A stretch of 34,263 nucleotides of DNA. Origin: Limisphaera sp. (GTDB lineage: Bacteria > Verrucomicrobiota > Verrucomicrobiia > Limisphaerales > Limisphaeraceae). The stretch's first letter is position 1. Every line of letters begins with the position of its first letter. A model generated the notes under the pieces. The model had not been told where the DNA came from. It saw nothing but the letters and a program-made list of their open reading frames with translations, and searched no databases. Of the stretch, positions 1-8,121 are shown piece after piece. Where the stretch lies: the NCBI GenBank assembly GCA_026417315.1, contig JAOADM010000011.1:1-34263 (forward strand). Reading direction: 5' to 3'. The position numbers were made by a program, and so were the translations under genes.

Positions 1-62
1 GGAGTGATGCGAGGTCGGCCGGGGCGGCGCGGTGCCCGCGCTGCGGGAGCTGCGCGTCCGGG

Positions 63-1556
63 TCAGGGCTCGGGTTTCTTGCGGCGACCGGATTCGGCGC
101 GCGCGCGGCGGTCGGATTTGTCGCTTCGGATGGGCGGGATGGTTTGGGGGCGCGGTCGGGGCACGAGCACAATGGGACAGCCTTCGAAGCCAAAGGCCTT
201 GCGCAGTTCGCCCACCAGGTACTTTTTGTAGGGCTCGGAGAAGCCTTCGTCGCGGTTGACGAACATGAGGAAGGTGGGCGGGGTGTGGCTGATTTGCGTG
301 GCGTAAAAGAACTTGAGCCGGTGTCCCTGTTTGCTGACGGGCTGCCGACGCTCGACCGCCTCATGGAGGGTGCGGTTCAAGAGGGCGGTGGGCACGGTTT
401 GGCGCATTTGGGCGGCGACGTACCGGACGGCTTCCAACACGCGGTCGAGTTGGAATCCGGTCACGGCCGAAGTGAAGAGGACGGGGGCGTAGTCGAGGAA
501 GAACAGTTTCTCGCGTACCCAGCTGCCGAAGAGTTGCAAGGGATCGGGGGGGCGTTCCTCCCGTTTGCCCCGTGGGCCGCCGGCCTGGCGTTTGGCCCAC
601 TCCTTTTGCACGGTTTCGTGGAACAGGTCCCACTTGTTGACCAGCAACACACACGGTTTGCCCGCTTCCACGATCAGCCCGCCGATTTTTTTGTCCTGCT
701 CGACGATTCCGGCCTCGGCGTCCAGGACAAAGAGGACCAGATCGGCGCGGCGAATGGAGGCCTCGGCGCGGGTGATGCTGAAGAACTCGATGGCGTCGGC
801 GCGGCGCCGGTGTTTCCGCAGGCCGGCGGTGTCGATGAGGATGTACGATTCCTTGCGACCTTCGACTTCGATCTCGAAGGGCACATCCACGGCATCCCGG
901 GTGGTGCCGGGGATGGGGCTGACGATGACGCGGGCCGAACCGATGAGCGCATTGATCAGGGAAGATTTGCCGACGTTGGGGCGACCGACGACGGCCAGTT
1001 TGAGGGGCTGAGGGGTTGAGGTTTCCTCGGGAGATTCGACCGGCGCGGGCCCGGGCAGGAGGGCCAGCGCAGTGCGCATGAGCGGTTCCAACCCCCGACC
1101 ATGCTCGGCGGACACGGGAAAGATGCGTTCAAAGCCGAGCTCGGCGAACTCGACGATCTGACTGTCCCATTCCGGGGTGTCGGCCTTGTTGGCCACGACC
1201 AGGACGGGTTTGCCGCTGGCGCGGAGCCACTCGGCCACTTCTTCGTCCAAGGGGACCAGTCCCTCCCGAACATCCACGACGAAAAAGATCACGGCCGCCG
1301 AGGCCACCGCCAGTTCCACCTGTTGGCGCGTGGCCTCCGTGAGGATGTCCGGTGCCTTTTCGCCGGGGCGCAGTCCGATCCCGCCGGTGTCGACCAGCGT
1401 GAACGGGCGGCCGCGCCATTCGACCTCGGCGGTGACCCGATCCCGGGTTACCCCGGGTTGATCGTGCACGATGGCGATGCGACGACCGGCCAGGCGATTG
1501 AACAAGGCGGATTTGCCCACGTTGGGTCGCCCGACGATGGCGATGATCTGCGACAT
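63..1556 (-). CDS. der: Ribosome-assembly GTPase Der (EngA), 497 aa
   Basis: Der is a tandem-domain GTPase that acts in the cytoplasm in late assembly of the 50S ribosomal subunit. The protein shows two complete G domains. The first begins at residue 1 with GRPNVGKSALFNRL (P-loop), then DTGG and NKAD. The second has GRPNVGKSSLINAL, DTAGL and NKWD. A C-terminal KH-like domain follows, ending in a basic tail rich in R and K. An Arg/Gly/Pro-rich insertion of about 25 residues lies just after NKWD in the second G domain. I chose ATG 1556 because the Der consensus (MSQIIAIVGRPN) starts exactly there; the open frame continues upstream to 1916, but that extension is low complexity and lacks family similarity. 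The length matches the family (about 450-500). The identification is very secure; no operon partner is visible. Confidence 0.97.
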   Translation of the reverse strand: MSQIIAIVGRPNVGKSALFNRLAGRRIAIVHDQPGVTRDRVTAEVEWRGRPFTLVDTGGIGLRPGEKAPDILTEATRQQVELAVASAAVIFFVVDVREGLVPLDEEVAEWLRASGKPVLVVANKADTPEWDSQIVEFAELGFERIFPVSAEHGRGLEPLMRTALALLPGPAPVESPEETSTPQPLKLAVVGRPNVGKSSLINALIGSARVIVSPIPGTTRDAVDVPFEIEVEGRKESYILIDTAGLRKHRRRADAIEFFSITRAEASIRRADLVLFVLDAEAGIVEQDKKIGGLIVEAGKPCVLLVNKWDLFHETVQKEWAKRQAGGPRGKREERPPDPLQLFGSWVREKLFFLDYAPVLFTSAVTGFQLDRVLEAVRYVAAQMRQTVPTALLNRTLHEAVERRQPVSKQGHRLKFFYATQISHTPPTFLMFVNRDEGFSEPYKKYLVGELRKAFGFEGCPIVLVPRPRPQTIPPIRSDKSDRRARAESGRRKKPEP

Positions 1557-1996
1557 GCGCCGAGTCTGTGCCGGGCCGGGCAACGACGAAAGCCCAAAGG
1601 CCCGACCCGCCCCCGGAGCTTCCTCCCGGCAGGGCGCGCGAATCCGTCGGACGGACCCGAGGGCCAAGCTTTTTCGGTTCGCGCGAGTCCGCCCGGACGT
1701 GGCATGCCCTTCGGAGGACGGGGCTGGTAGGGGGTTCGGGTGCGGGGACCGGGCGGACGGCTCCGGGACCGAGACCCTGCGCAAAATGGCGTTCCAAGGG
1801 CGCGGTCGTTCCGCTGCGAGCGGGCCGGGTCGCGGTGGCCAGTGGCTTTGTGCCTGGGCTCCGGAGGGATGGCTTTTGCCGGTCGGCGACGGGCCGGGAC
1901 CGGTTTCGTGTATCATGGGCGGGCAGGGATGCAGTCCAGTTCGTTCTTGCCTGTCCCGGGGGCCCGCCCTTTAACTGGGCGTGGCGATCGTCACGC
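1557..1996. other. Divergent intergenic region between der and the response regulator
   Basis: These 440 bases contain no convincing gene; open frames crossing them are extensions or shadows of der and of the response regulator. A TATCAT hexamer (1911-1916) resembles a -10 box for the rightward gene, but no good -35 box lies 16-18 bases upstream. Arms GGGCGGG (1917-1923) and CCCGCCC (1963-1969) could pair in the leader. A second small hairpin, GCGTG (1979-1983) with CACGC (1992-1996), ends directly against the ATG at 1997. No Shine-Dalgarno sequence is evident for the rightward gene. Confidence 0.4.
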
Positions 1997-2404
1997 ATGA
2001 CCGCACCAGCCACCAGCAGCCATCCGAGTGTCCCGCCGGGCCGGCCCGTCGTCTTCGCGGTGGACGACGAGGTGATGATCCTGGAACTGATCGCCATGGT
2101 CTTGTCGCCCCATGGATTTCAAGTGGAGACGTTCGACGACCCGGTACGGGCGCTGGAGGCGGTCAAGGCGGACCCGGCCCGGGTGTCGCTGGTGATCACG
2201 GACTACGCCATGCACACGATGAATGGCATGGAGTTCATCGAACAATGCCGCGTGGTGGCGCCCGATCTGAAAATCATCCTGGCCAGCGGCACGGTGAACG
2301 AACAGGTGTACGCGCACTCCCCGGTGAAGCCGGACGCATTTCTGGCCAAGCCGTTTCAAACTGCGCAACTGGTGGCCATGGTGCGTCAGTTGACGGGTCG
2401 CTAG
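1997..2404 (+). CDS. Stand-alone receiver-domain response regulator, 135 aa
   Basis: This is a single CheY-like receiver domain with no output domain. The acidic pocket is D23-D24, the predicted phospho-acceptor is D69 in LVITDYAMHTMNG, the switch Ser/Thr is around S97 (ILASGT), and the conserved lysine is K118 in FLAKPF. About 17 disordered residues precede the domain. ATG 1997 is the only sensible start near the domain; the open frame extends upstream to 1568 without family similarity. No histidine kinase is encoded nearby, so its partner is unknown and it is an orphan in this window. It lies 49 bases upstream of the GH5 gene on the same strand and might be co-transcribed with it. The family call is secure; the pathway is not inferable. 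Confidence 0.9.
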   Translation: MTAPATSSHPSVPPGRPVVFAVDDEVMILELIAMVLSPHGFQVETFDDPVRALEAVKADPARVSLVITDYAMHTMNGMEFIEQCRVVAPDLKIILASGTVNEQVYAHSPVKPDAFLAKPFQTAQLVAMVRQLTGR

Positions 2405-2453
2405 TGTTCCTTTTCCCAACCAGGATCCTCATCCCTCACATCCCGCAGGTCGC

Positions 2454-3539
2454 ATGACACGTCGCCAGTTCCTTCGACTCAGTGGCGCCGCCCTGGCGGT
2501 GTCGGCATGGAAAGGCCGGGCCGCCACGGCTGCCCCCCGCCCCGAGCTTCCCGACCCCAGTCCGAAGCGGCTGCCGCGCTGGCGCGGATTCAATTTGTTG
2601 GAGAAGTTCACGGCGCGTCCGGAGGGAAACCCGCCGTTCCGCGAATCGGATTTTGAGTGGATCGCCGAGCTGGGCTTCAATTTCGTGCGCCTGCCGATGT
2701 CCTACCGCTGCTGGGCCACGGCGGAGGAACCCACCCGGTTGCAGGAGGAGCCGTTGACGCACGTGGACCAGGCCGTGGCTTGGGGACGGCGCTACGGGAT
2801 TCATGTCAATCTCAATCTGCATCGGGCGCCGGGTTACTGCGTCAACCCGCCCAAGGAGCCGATGGATCTGTGGTCCGATCCACGGGCCCTGGAGGCTTGT
2901 GCGTTTCACTGGGCGCATTTTGCCCGCCGCTACAAGGGCATCTCCAACCGCCACCTGAGTTTCGATTTGTTGAACGAGCCGCCCGACATTCCGGAGGCGA
3001 CCTACGCGCGCGTCGTCCGGCACTTGGTGCAGGCGATCCGCAGCGAGGATCCGGACCGCCTGATCATCGCCGACGGACTCCGGTGGGGGCTCGATCCCGT
3101 CCCGAGCCTGGCCGACCTGGGCATTGCCCAAAGCACCCGGGGTTACCAACCCATGGAGATCAGTCATTACCGGGCCGGTTGGATTCGGGGCTCCGATCGC
3201 TGGCCCGAACCCACGTGGCCCTTGCGCCGCGGCGACCAGGTGGTGGACAAGGAAACCCTGCGCCGGGAGCGCATCGAGCCGTGGCGCCGGCTGCAACAAC
3301 AGGGCGTGGGGGTGCATGTCGGCGAGTGGGGCGCATTCCAGCACACCCCGCACAAGGTGGTGCTGGCCTGGATGCGGGATTGTCTGGAGCTGTGGCAGGA
3401 GGCGGGCTGGGGCTGGGCGCTGTGGAATTTCCGCGGCTCGTTTGGGGTCCTGGACAGCGGCCGCAAGGATGTTGCCTACGAATCCTTTCGGGGCCATCAG
3501 CTGGACCGCGCGATGTTGGAGCTGCTGCAGGCCCATTGA
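2454..3539 (+). CDS. Exported glycoside hydrolase family 5 (cellulase-like), 361 aa
   Basis: GH5 enzymes are retaining beta-glycosidases with a TIM-barrel fold that act on beta-linked glucans or mannans. The N-terminus TRRQFLRLSGAALAVSA is a good twin-arginine (Tat) signal, so export of a folded enzyme is predicted. The barrel starts at WRGFNLLEKF. The catalytic acid/base is E175 in FDLLNEPP and the nucleophile is E291 in HVGEWGAF, followed by the usual GWALWNFRGSFG strand near the C-terminus. Length is normal for a single-domain GH5; no carbohydrate-binding module is present. It follows the response regulator by 49 bases and is convergent with the GH127 gene. Substrate (cellulose, xyloglucan, mannan or other beta-glucan) cannot be told from sequence alone. 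The family call is confident. Confidence 0.93.
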   Translation: MTRRQFLRLSGAALAVSAWKGRAATAAPRPELPDPSPKRLPRWRGFNLLEKFTARPEGNPPFRESDFEWIAELGFNFVRLPMSYRCWATAEEPTRLQEEPLTHVDQAVAWGRRYGIHVNLNLHRAPGYCVNPPKEPMDLWSDPRALEACAFHWAHFARRYKGISNRHLSFDLLNEPPDIPEATYARVVRHLVQAIRSEDPDRLIIADGLRWGLDPVPSLADLGIAQSTRGYQPMEISHYRAGWIRGSDRWPEPTWPLRRGDQVVDKETLRRERIEPWRRLQQQGVGVHVGEWGAFQHTPHKVVLAWMRDCLELWQEAGWGWALWNFRGSFGVLDSGRKDVAYESFRGHQLDRAMLELLQAH

Positions 3540-3593
3540 GGCAGCGGTTGTGGCGATCGGGCGTCGCGGTCCATTCCTCGGGAAACGCCGTCG

Positions 3594-3643
3594 GGGGCGC
3601 CCCGGGCGGCGCCCCGCACCATGTCTGCGGGCGCTCCGCAGAC
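3594..3643. terminator. Paired perfect hairpins between convergent GH5 and GH127 genes
   Basis: Two hairpins sit back to back in the 138-base gap between two convergent genes. The first has arms GGGGCGCC (3594-3601) and GGCGCCCC (3608-3615) with a 6-base loop. The second has arms GTCTGCGG (3623-3630) and CCGCAGAC (3636-3643) with a 5-base loop. Neither is followed by a clear T tract on either strand, so classical Rho-independent termination is uncertain. Position and symmetry favour a bidirectional transcription barrier. Confidence 0.45.
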
Positions 3644-3677
3644 GAAACCTCGCAACCCGGGACAACCCGCGGCGCGG

Positions 3678-6221
3678 TTATGGTCGGCGCACGACTCGCA
3701 CGCCGAAGACACCCCCGGCGTAGTTGCCGGGATGCGCCTGGAAACGAACGGTGACGCGTTCCTTGCCGCGGGTGAGCCGTTCCGGCAGCGGATAGACCTT
3801 GTCCCAGAACTCGTCGGGCCGGTCTTGATGGAGCCGGGTGGTGGCGATCGTTTCGCCTTCCACGATCACGTCAAAGGTGCGATTGCCCGTTTCACTGCCC
3901 CAGTAGGTGATGACGAGATCGGCCGGCGCATCCGGGGGCACGGCCACCTCGAAGGCGAACCAGCCACCGTCCCAGGCATGCCGGAATTTTCGGCCGTTGA
4001 ATTCGCCCGGTGCCGTCTTTTCTCCGCGCAGGTTGTGATCCCGTTCGGGCTGCATTTCGCCGATGTCGAACCGGTCCACGGTTCGCGCTTCCAGTTCGCG
4101 CAGTCGCGCCTGTTCGGCCTCGTAGGCGGCCCGGCGCTTTTCCCACTCGGCCTCGGTGTAGAGATCCCAGTAGACGGTGTGGCGACAGTCGTAGGTGGCG
4201 TACAAGGGGCGCAGCACGACGTCCCGTGGCCGACCCACGCCCGCGGTGCGAAACTCCAGCGGACGGCCCCAGAGAGGCTGCAGCCAGTCGCGCACGGGTC
4301 GGTTCTCCGGGATCAGCACGGGGACCAGATCCTGGGAACGCGGCGGTCCCACTTCGCCGGCCAGCAGGATCGGCCCGTAGAAGATGGCCACGCGCCGGTC
4401 GTTGTCGGGCATCGGTTCCGTGCGGAGGGCAAAGGGCATCTCGACCTGCACGACGTCGTCCGGATGCCATTCCCGCTCGATGACCGCATACGAACCGGGC
4501 CGACTGACGACGTTGAGGCGCTGACCGTTCAACAGGACGTCAAAGCCGTTGGTGGCCCAGAACGGGTGGCGCACCCGCAGGCTCAGCCGCACCGGTCGTT
4601 CCAGCCGGAAGTGGAGGCGCACGACCGGTTCCTCGGGGAATCGAGTGTGCTGGCGCAACCGGAGTCCATGCTCGGGCCAATGCAATTCGGCCGCGAGGAA
4701 CTGGTCCACCCACAGCGTCTGATCGCCGTGGAAAAAGATGTTCTCGTTGTAGCGGGCATGGTTTTCCATGCCCGTGCCACTGCAGCAGGTGAAGGCGTGG
4801 TCATCCATGAAGCTTTTCTGGCCGCCCGGCCGCAGGGGCAGAAAGTACAGAACCTGCCCGGTTTCCGGGTGTTGGGAGGCCAGGATGTGATTCCAAAGGG
4901 CCCGTTCGTAGTAGTCGCCGAGGGCGGCATCCGGCCGCCACCGGTACAGGGCCCGTGCGAGTTTGAGCATGTTGTAGGTGTTGCAGGTCTCGGTGGTGTT
5001 GGCGCCGAGCCGGTTGCTGAGCCGACCGGGCGGTCCGAAGTGTTCGCCCTCGCTGTTGCCCCCCGTGGCATAGGTGTGGCTGCGCAACACGATGTGAAAG
5101 AAGTTGCTGGCGATGGCGGCATACCGCGGCTCCGCCGTCAATTCGAAGATCCGGGCGGCACCGATGGTTTTGGGGATCTGCGTGTTGGCGTGTTTGCCCC
5201 GAAGCTCGTCACGACCCTCGGCCAGCGGATCCAGCACGGCGCGGTCGTAGAATTTGCGGGCCAGGTCCAGATAGACCGGGCGACCGGTCCGGGCCGCCAA
5301 CTCGGCCAACACCTCGTTCATTCCGCCGTATTCGCATGCGAGCATCCGTTGCCACTGGTCCTCGGTGAGATTCCGGGTGACGTTGTGGACCCAATCTCCC
5401 AGGCGCGCCGCGATTTCCAGGGCGCGCGCGTTGGTGCAGTAGGCATGCGCGTCCAGCAACCCGGCGAACAATTTGTGCAGGTTGTACCACGGCACCCAGG
5501 AGCCGTTCAGATCGAAGCCGCCGGACCGGATTTCGCCCCGGGCAATCTCCGCGAAAACGCGCCGGCTCTCGGGCATCCCGCCCACGAACCCGTCGCCGCG
5601 CGCCTCCTGACAAACGGCCAGTTCCTCCACGATGTACTCCACCCGACGCCGGAATTGGGGATCGCCCAGGGCCTGGTACAGTCGGGCGCAGGCAGACAGG
5701 TAATGCCCAAGGCTGTGCCCGGAGATGCTCATGGACTCCCAACCTTCGTACCGTGGCGCTTTGGGCTGCAAACCCGCCTCGGTGCGGTATGGCGCCAGCA
5801 AGCGATCCGGCTCCAACCGCAACAGCCATCGTGCGTCCATTTCCTGCGCCGTTCGAAACGGCCCGGGCAAAAGTCGCACTTGCGACGGCGCAAAGGGCCG
5901 GGCCTCCCACGGGACCGACTGTGCGGGCGCCGGGAACCACTCCGCGGCACGTGCTGTGGCGCAACCCGCAACACAAACGCAAACCGTCAGCAGGAACGAA
6001 ATCCGGCCCCGGTGGACAGCCGATCCGCGGCGTCGCCCCTGCGTCCGATGAACAGCCCCCTGCCCTGCCCTGCCCGGATGCTCCAGCGCTCGACCGCCCC
6101 GACGAGCCCGGGCAGGCGTCGGTTGAGCATCCCACGGTGCCGCGAGCTTTGTGTGCCGCTGGCAAACCGCCACGGCCTTCCTTCCACGGTTCAGCCGCCG
6201 GATTTTGTGCAGCCATTTCAT
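3678..6221 (-). CDS. Exported GH127 (DUF1680) beta-L-arabinofuranosidase-like hydrolase
   Basis: Proteins of this family remove terminal beta-L-arabinofuranose using a zinc-coordinated cysteine nucleophile. The diagnostic motifs are present: TETCNTYNM (E411 and C413, numbered from ATG 6221) and FTCCSGTGMENHARY (C479 and C480). These correspond to the Glu/Cys/Cys zinc ligands and the Cys nucleophile of Bifidobacterium HypBA1. The (alpha/alpha)6 barrel spans about residues 95-520, and C-terminal beta domains follow. A hydrophobic export segment (ISFLLTVCVCVAGC) contains a possible lipobox, VAGC. The start is uncertain: no ATG, GTG or TTG lies in frame just before that segment. The nearest in-frame candidates are GTG 6173 and ATG 6221, which leave about 60-75 odd residues in front of it. 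A role in plant-derived arabinan or arabinoxylan use alongside GH5 is inferred. Confidence 0.92.
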   Translation of the reverse strand: MKWLHKIRRLNRGRKAVAVCQRHTKLAAPWDAQPTPARARRGGRALEHPGRAGQGAVHRTQGRRRGSAVHRGRISFLLTVCVCVAGCATARAAEWFPAPAQSVPWEARPFAPSQVRLLPGPFRTAQEMDARWLLRLEPDRLLAPYRTEAGLQPKAPRYEGWESMSISGHSLGHYLSACARLYQALGDPQFRRRVEYIVEELAVCQEARGDGFVGGMPESRRVFAEIARGEIRSGGFDLNGSWVPWYNLHKLFAGLLDAHAYCTNARALEIAARLGDWVHNVTRNLTEDQWQRMLACEYGGMNEVLAELAARTGRPVYLDLARKFYDRAVLDPLAEGRDELRGKHANTQIPKTIGAARIFELTAEPRYAAIASNFFHIVLRSHTYATGGNSEGEHFGPPGRLSNRLGANTTETCNTYNMLKLARALYRWRPDAALGDYYERALWNHILASQHPETGQVLYFLPLRPGGQKSFMDDHAFTCCSGTGMENHARYNENIFFHGDQTLWVDQFLAAELHWPEHGLRLRQHTRFPEEPVVRLHFRLERPVRLSLRVRHPFWATNGFDVLLNGQRLNVVSRPGSYAVIEREWHPDDVVQVEMPFALRTEPMPDNDRRVAIFYGPILLAGEVGPPRSQDLVPVLIPENRPVRDWLQPLWGRPLEFRTAGVGRPRDVVLRPLYATYDCRHTVYWDLYTEAEWEKRRAAYEAEQARLRELEARTVDRFDIGEMQPERDHNLRGEKTAPGEFNGRKFRHAWDGGWFAFEVAVPPDAPADLVITYWGSETGNRTFDVIVEGETIATTRLHQDRPDEFWDKVYPLPERLTRGKERVTVRFQAHPGNYAGGVFGVRVVRRP

Positions 6222-6943
6222 AACTCTGGATTGCTGGGTTGGCATCCCGGGTTTGGCTCTGGCCTTGGTTCCGTTGCGCCGGCGCAGTTTTGGAGAACTG
6301 CGCCTTGGCCCGACGGAACAGGATTCTGCCTGTGCCAGGCACGGGGCGCGACACCAGATTGCGCATTTTTCCCTCCAATTTGCGTCCCGGTTCCGCAGGG
6401 CCCGGCGCTGTTCAGGGGAGCCGAGCCTTTTTGTCCGTTGGTCCACCTCTCGACTGACCGGCCGGTTGAGGGACACGCCCGCGTGGCTTGTCGGTCTTTC
6501 GGGAGCGGCCGTTTGGCCACCGGGCACCAGAACGGGCCGCGCCATGGCGCCTGCCTCGGTCTTGGTACGGCACGGCCTGTGGCGCCGGCACCGGCGTGTC
6601 GGGGAATTGCCAGCGTTCCCTGAGGCCGGGGGTTGTCCCCGGCAAGCCGTAAAAGGGACAGCGAATCCGAGGTGTGGACAACACTGCGGCAGTGTCTCAG
6701 GACCCTTGCCCTGACCGCTTGCCGAGGGACTTGCGAGAAGTCGGTCACTTTGCGCGAAGTGAGAATCTGCTCTGGTGTCTCTTCCCGGTTTTGGGAAACA
6801 CGCCGGGGGTTTTCCCCGCCACGGACATGCATCAGCCCCGGTTTGGGCTAACTTTGCGCCGACGAAACAGCCGGCAGATCCGCCCTGGGCAAGAACGGCT
6901 CGGGCGGATGGTGCCAGAAACGTTTCGGAACCGTGATCCGATC
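6222..6943. other. Long gene-free divergent region dense in inverted repeats
   Basis: These 722 bases separate the divergent GH127 and dienelactone-hydrolase genes. I see no gene of recognisable family. Perfect inverted repeats are frequent: a nested pair at 6268-6319; TGCCTG/CAGGCA (6327-6341); ACCGGCCGGT (6457-6466); GCGCCATGGCGC (6539-6550); CGCCGG/CCGGCG (6583-6596); GCCGGGG/CCCCGGC (6625-6643); ACACTGC/GCAGTGT (6681-6695); TCACTT/AAGTGA (6745-6762). They could be operators, small-RNA structures or decayed palindromic elements. They share no obvious sequence with one another. Confidence 0.5.
6268..6319. repeat. Nested perfect inverted repeat (7 bp outer, 9 bp inner arms)
   Basis: The outer arms are GTTCCGT (6268-6274) and ACGGAAC (6313-6319). 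The inner arms are GGCGCAGTT (6281-6289) and AACTGCGCC (6296-6304) around a 6-base loop. The flanking TGCGCC (6275-6280) also makes a 12-base palindrome with the left inner arm, so alternative pairings exist. The element lies 47 bases upstream of the GH127 ATG candidate. It could be an operator or a folded RNA element; the sequence alone does not decide. Confidence 0.5.
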
Positions 6944-7753
6944 ATGAAAACGACCGCCTGCAGTTCACTGCTCCTGATTGGCCTGCTGGGTATCGCCCGG
7001 CCTGCTTGTTCTCAAGACTGGGCCCGGGCCCGCCTGGACCGGTCTCCCCGACACCTGGAGTGGGTCCGGGTGCGGTACGACAACCGGGAACTTCAATGCT
7101 ACGTGGCCCATCCCGAGCGGCCGCAGCCCGTGCCGGCGGTGGTGGTGATTCACGAGATTTTTGGATTGAGCGACTGGATTCGCAGCGTGACCGATCAACT
7201 GGCCGAGGCGGGGTACGTGGCGACCGCGCCCGATCTGTTGTCGGGAGCCGCTCCGGGCGGCGGAGGCACCTCCGAGCTTGGATCGCCCGAGGCCGTGCGC
7301 AAGGCGATCGCGGGACTGCCGCAGGACCAGATCGTGGCCGACCTTCGCGCGGTGATCCGGTACGTGTCCCGACTGCCTGCCTGCAACGGCCGGGTGGCCG
7401 TGGCCGGCTTTTGTTGGGGCGGGAGCCAGGCTTTTCGACTGGCCACGCTGGCGCAGGAACCTCGCGCTTACTTCGTGTTCTACGGCGCCGGCCCGGATCG
7501 CGAGGAGGACCTGGCGCGCATCCAGGCGCCCGTCTACGGCTTCTACGCGGGCAACGATGCACGCGTCAATGCCACCCTTGGAGCCACTTCCAATGCCATG
7601 AATCGGTTGGGCAAGCGGTTCGAGCCGGTGATCTACGAGGGCGCCGGGCACGGGTTCATGCGCGCCGGCGAGGCACCGGATGCCTCTCCGGAGAATCGCC
7701 GCGCTCGAGAGGCTGCGTGGGCGCGCTGGAAGAAGCTCCTCGAAGGCCTGTGA
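6944..7753 (+). CDS. Exported dienelactone-hydrolase-family alpha/beta hydrolase, 269 aa
   Basis: Dienelactone hydrolases (carboxymethylenebutenolidase family) are alpha/beta hydrolases with a Cys-Asp-His triad. Here C157 lies in GFCWGG, D205 in YAGNDARV and H236 in GAGHGF, with the HEIFGL oxyanion-side motif near the N-terminus of the domain. An N-terminal signal peptide (KTTACSSLLLIGLLGIARPACSQ) predicts export, which suggests a role on extracellular or periplasmic esters rather than the cytoplasmic chloroaromatic pathway. ATG 6944 was chosen because the signal peptide begins there; the frame is open further upstream to 6674 without similarity. It is a lone plus-strand gene facing the nitroreductase gene. 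The family is firm; the substrate is unknown, and a plant-polymer ester (given the GH5 and GH127 neighbours) is only a guess. Confidence 0.92.
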   Translation: MKTTACSSLLLIGLLGIARPACSQDWARARLDRSPRHLEWVRVRYDNRELQCYVAHPERPQPVPAVVVIHEIFGLSDWIRSVTDQLAEAGYVATAPDLLSGAAPGGGGTSELGSPEAVRKAIAGLPQDQIVADLRAVIRYVSRLPACNGRVAVAGFCWGGSQAFRLATLAQEPRAYFVFYGAGPDREEDLARIQAPVYGFYAGNDARVNATLGATSNAMNRLGKRFEPVIYEGAGHGFMRAGEAPDASPENRRAREAAWARWKKLLEGL

Positions 7754-8121
7754 GCCGTTCGAGGACCGGTTCTCTGCCGAGGGGCGTGAGACTTTTACGG
7801 CTCGGTCTCCACGTCAGGGCGTGCGGCCGCGATGGAAACACCTGCTCTGCCGACGGCCTCCTGCGCCCGGATGACCGCCCTGGGCGACCAGTTCATCCGG
7901 ACCGTACGCGCCGGCCTGTCGCAACTTGTTCGCGGCCCGGCTCGAGCCGGAGGTTTCCTCGCCTGATCAGAGTCCCTGTGGGCCGCCATGGCGGGTGACC
8001 GGGCCGGAAGCGGTCGTTGTTGCACCAGCGACGCGGAGAATGCCTCTGCAGGGAGAGGGTCGCCTTGCGGTTGTGGCGTGAGGGCGAGGTTCTCGCGGAC
8101 AGATCGGGATTTCAACGGGCT
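7754..8121. other. Convergent intergenic region, no gene seen
   Basis: These 368 bases lie between the 3' ends of the dienelactone-hydrolase-like and nitroreductase genes. No reading frame looks coding. The only structure I can support is the hairpin at 7867-7900. Confidence 0.4.
7867..7900. terminator. Possible bidirectional hairpin between convergent genes
   Basis: Perfect 8-base arms CCGGATGA (7867-7874) and TCATCCGG (7893-7900) enclose an inner short stem CGCC/GGCG (7876-7879, 7883-7886). The hairpin lies between convergent genes but has no adjacent T run on either strand. A termination or 3'-end protection role is inferred only. Confidence 0.35.

Noticed and set aside
1-62. Possible end of an upstream gene before der
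   Set aside because: Only 62 bases are available and no frame can be assigned.
3621-6623. 1000-residue open frame on the plus strand opposite GH127
   Set aside because: It is antisense to a gene with complete catalytic motifs, is rich in Gly/Pro/Arg/His/Val, and shows no family pattern. Long antisense frames are common in GC-rich DNA.
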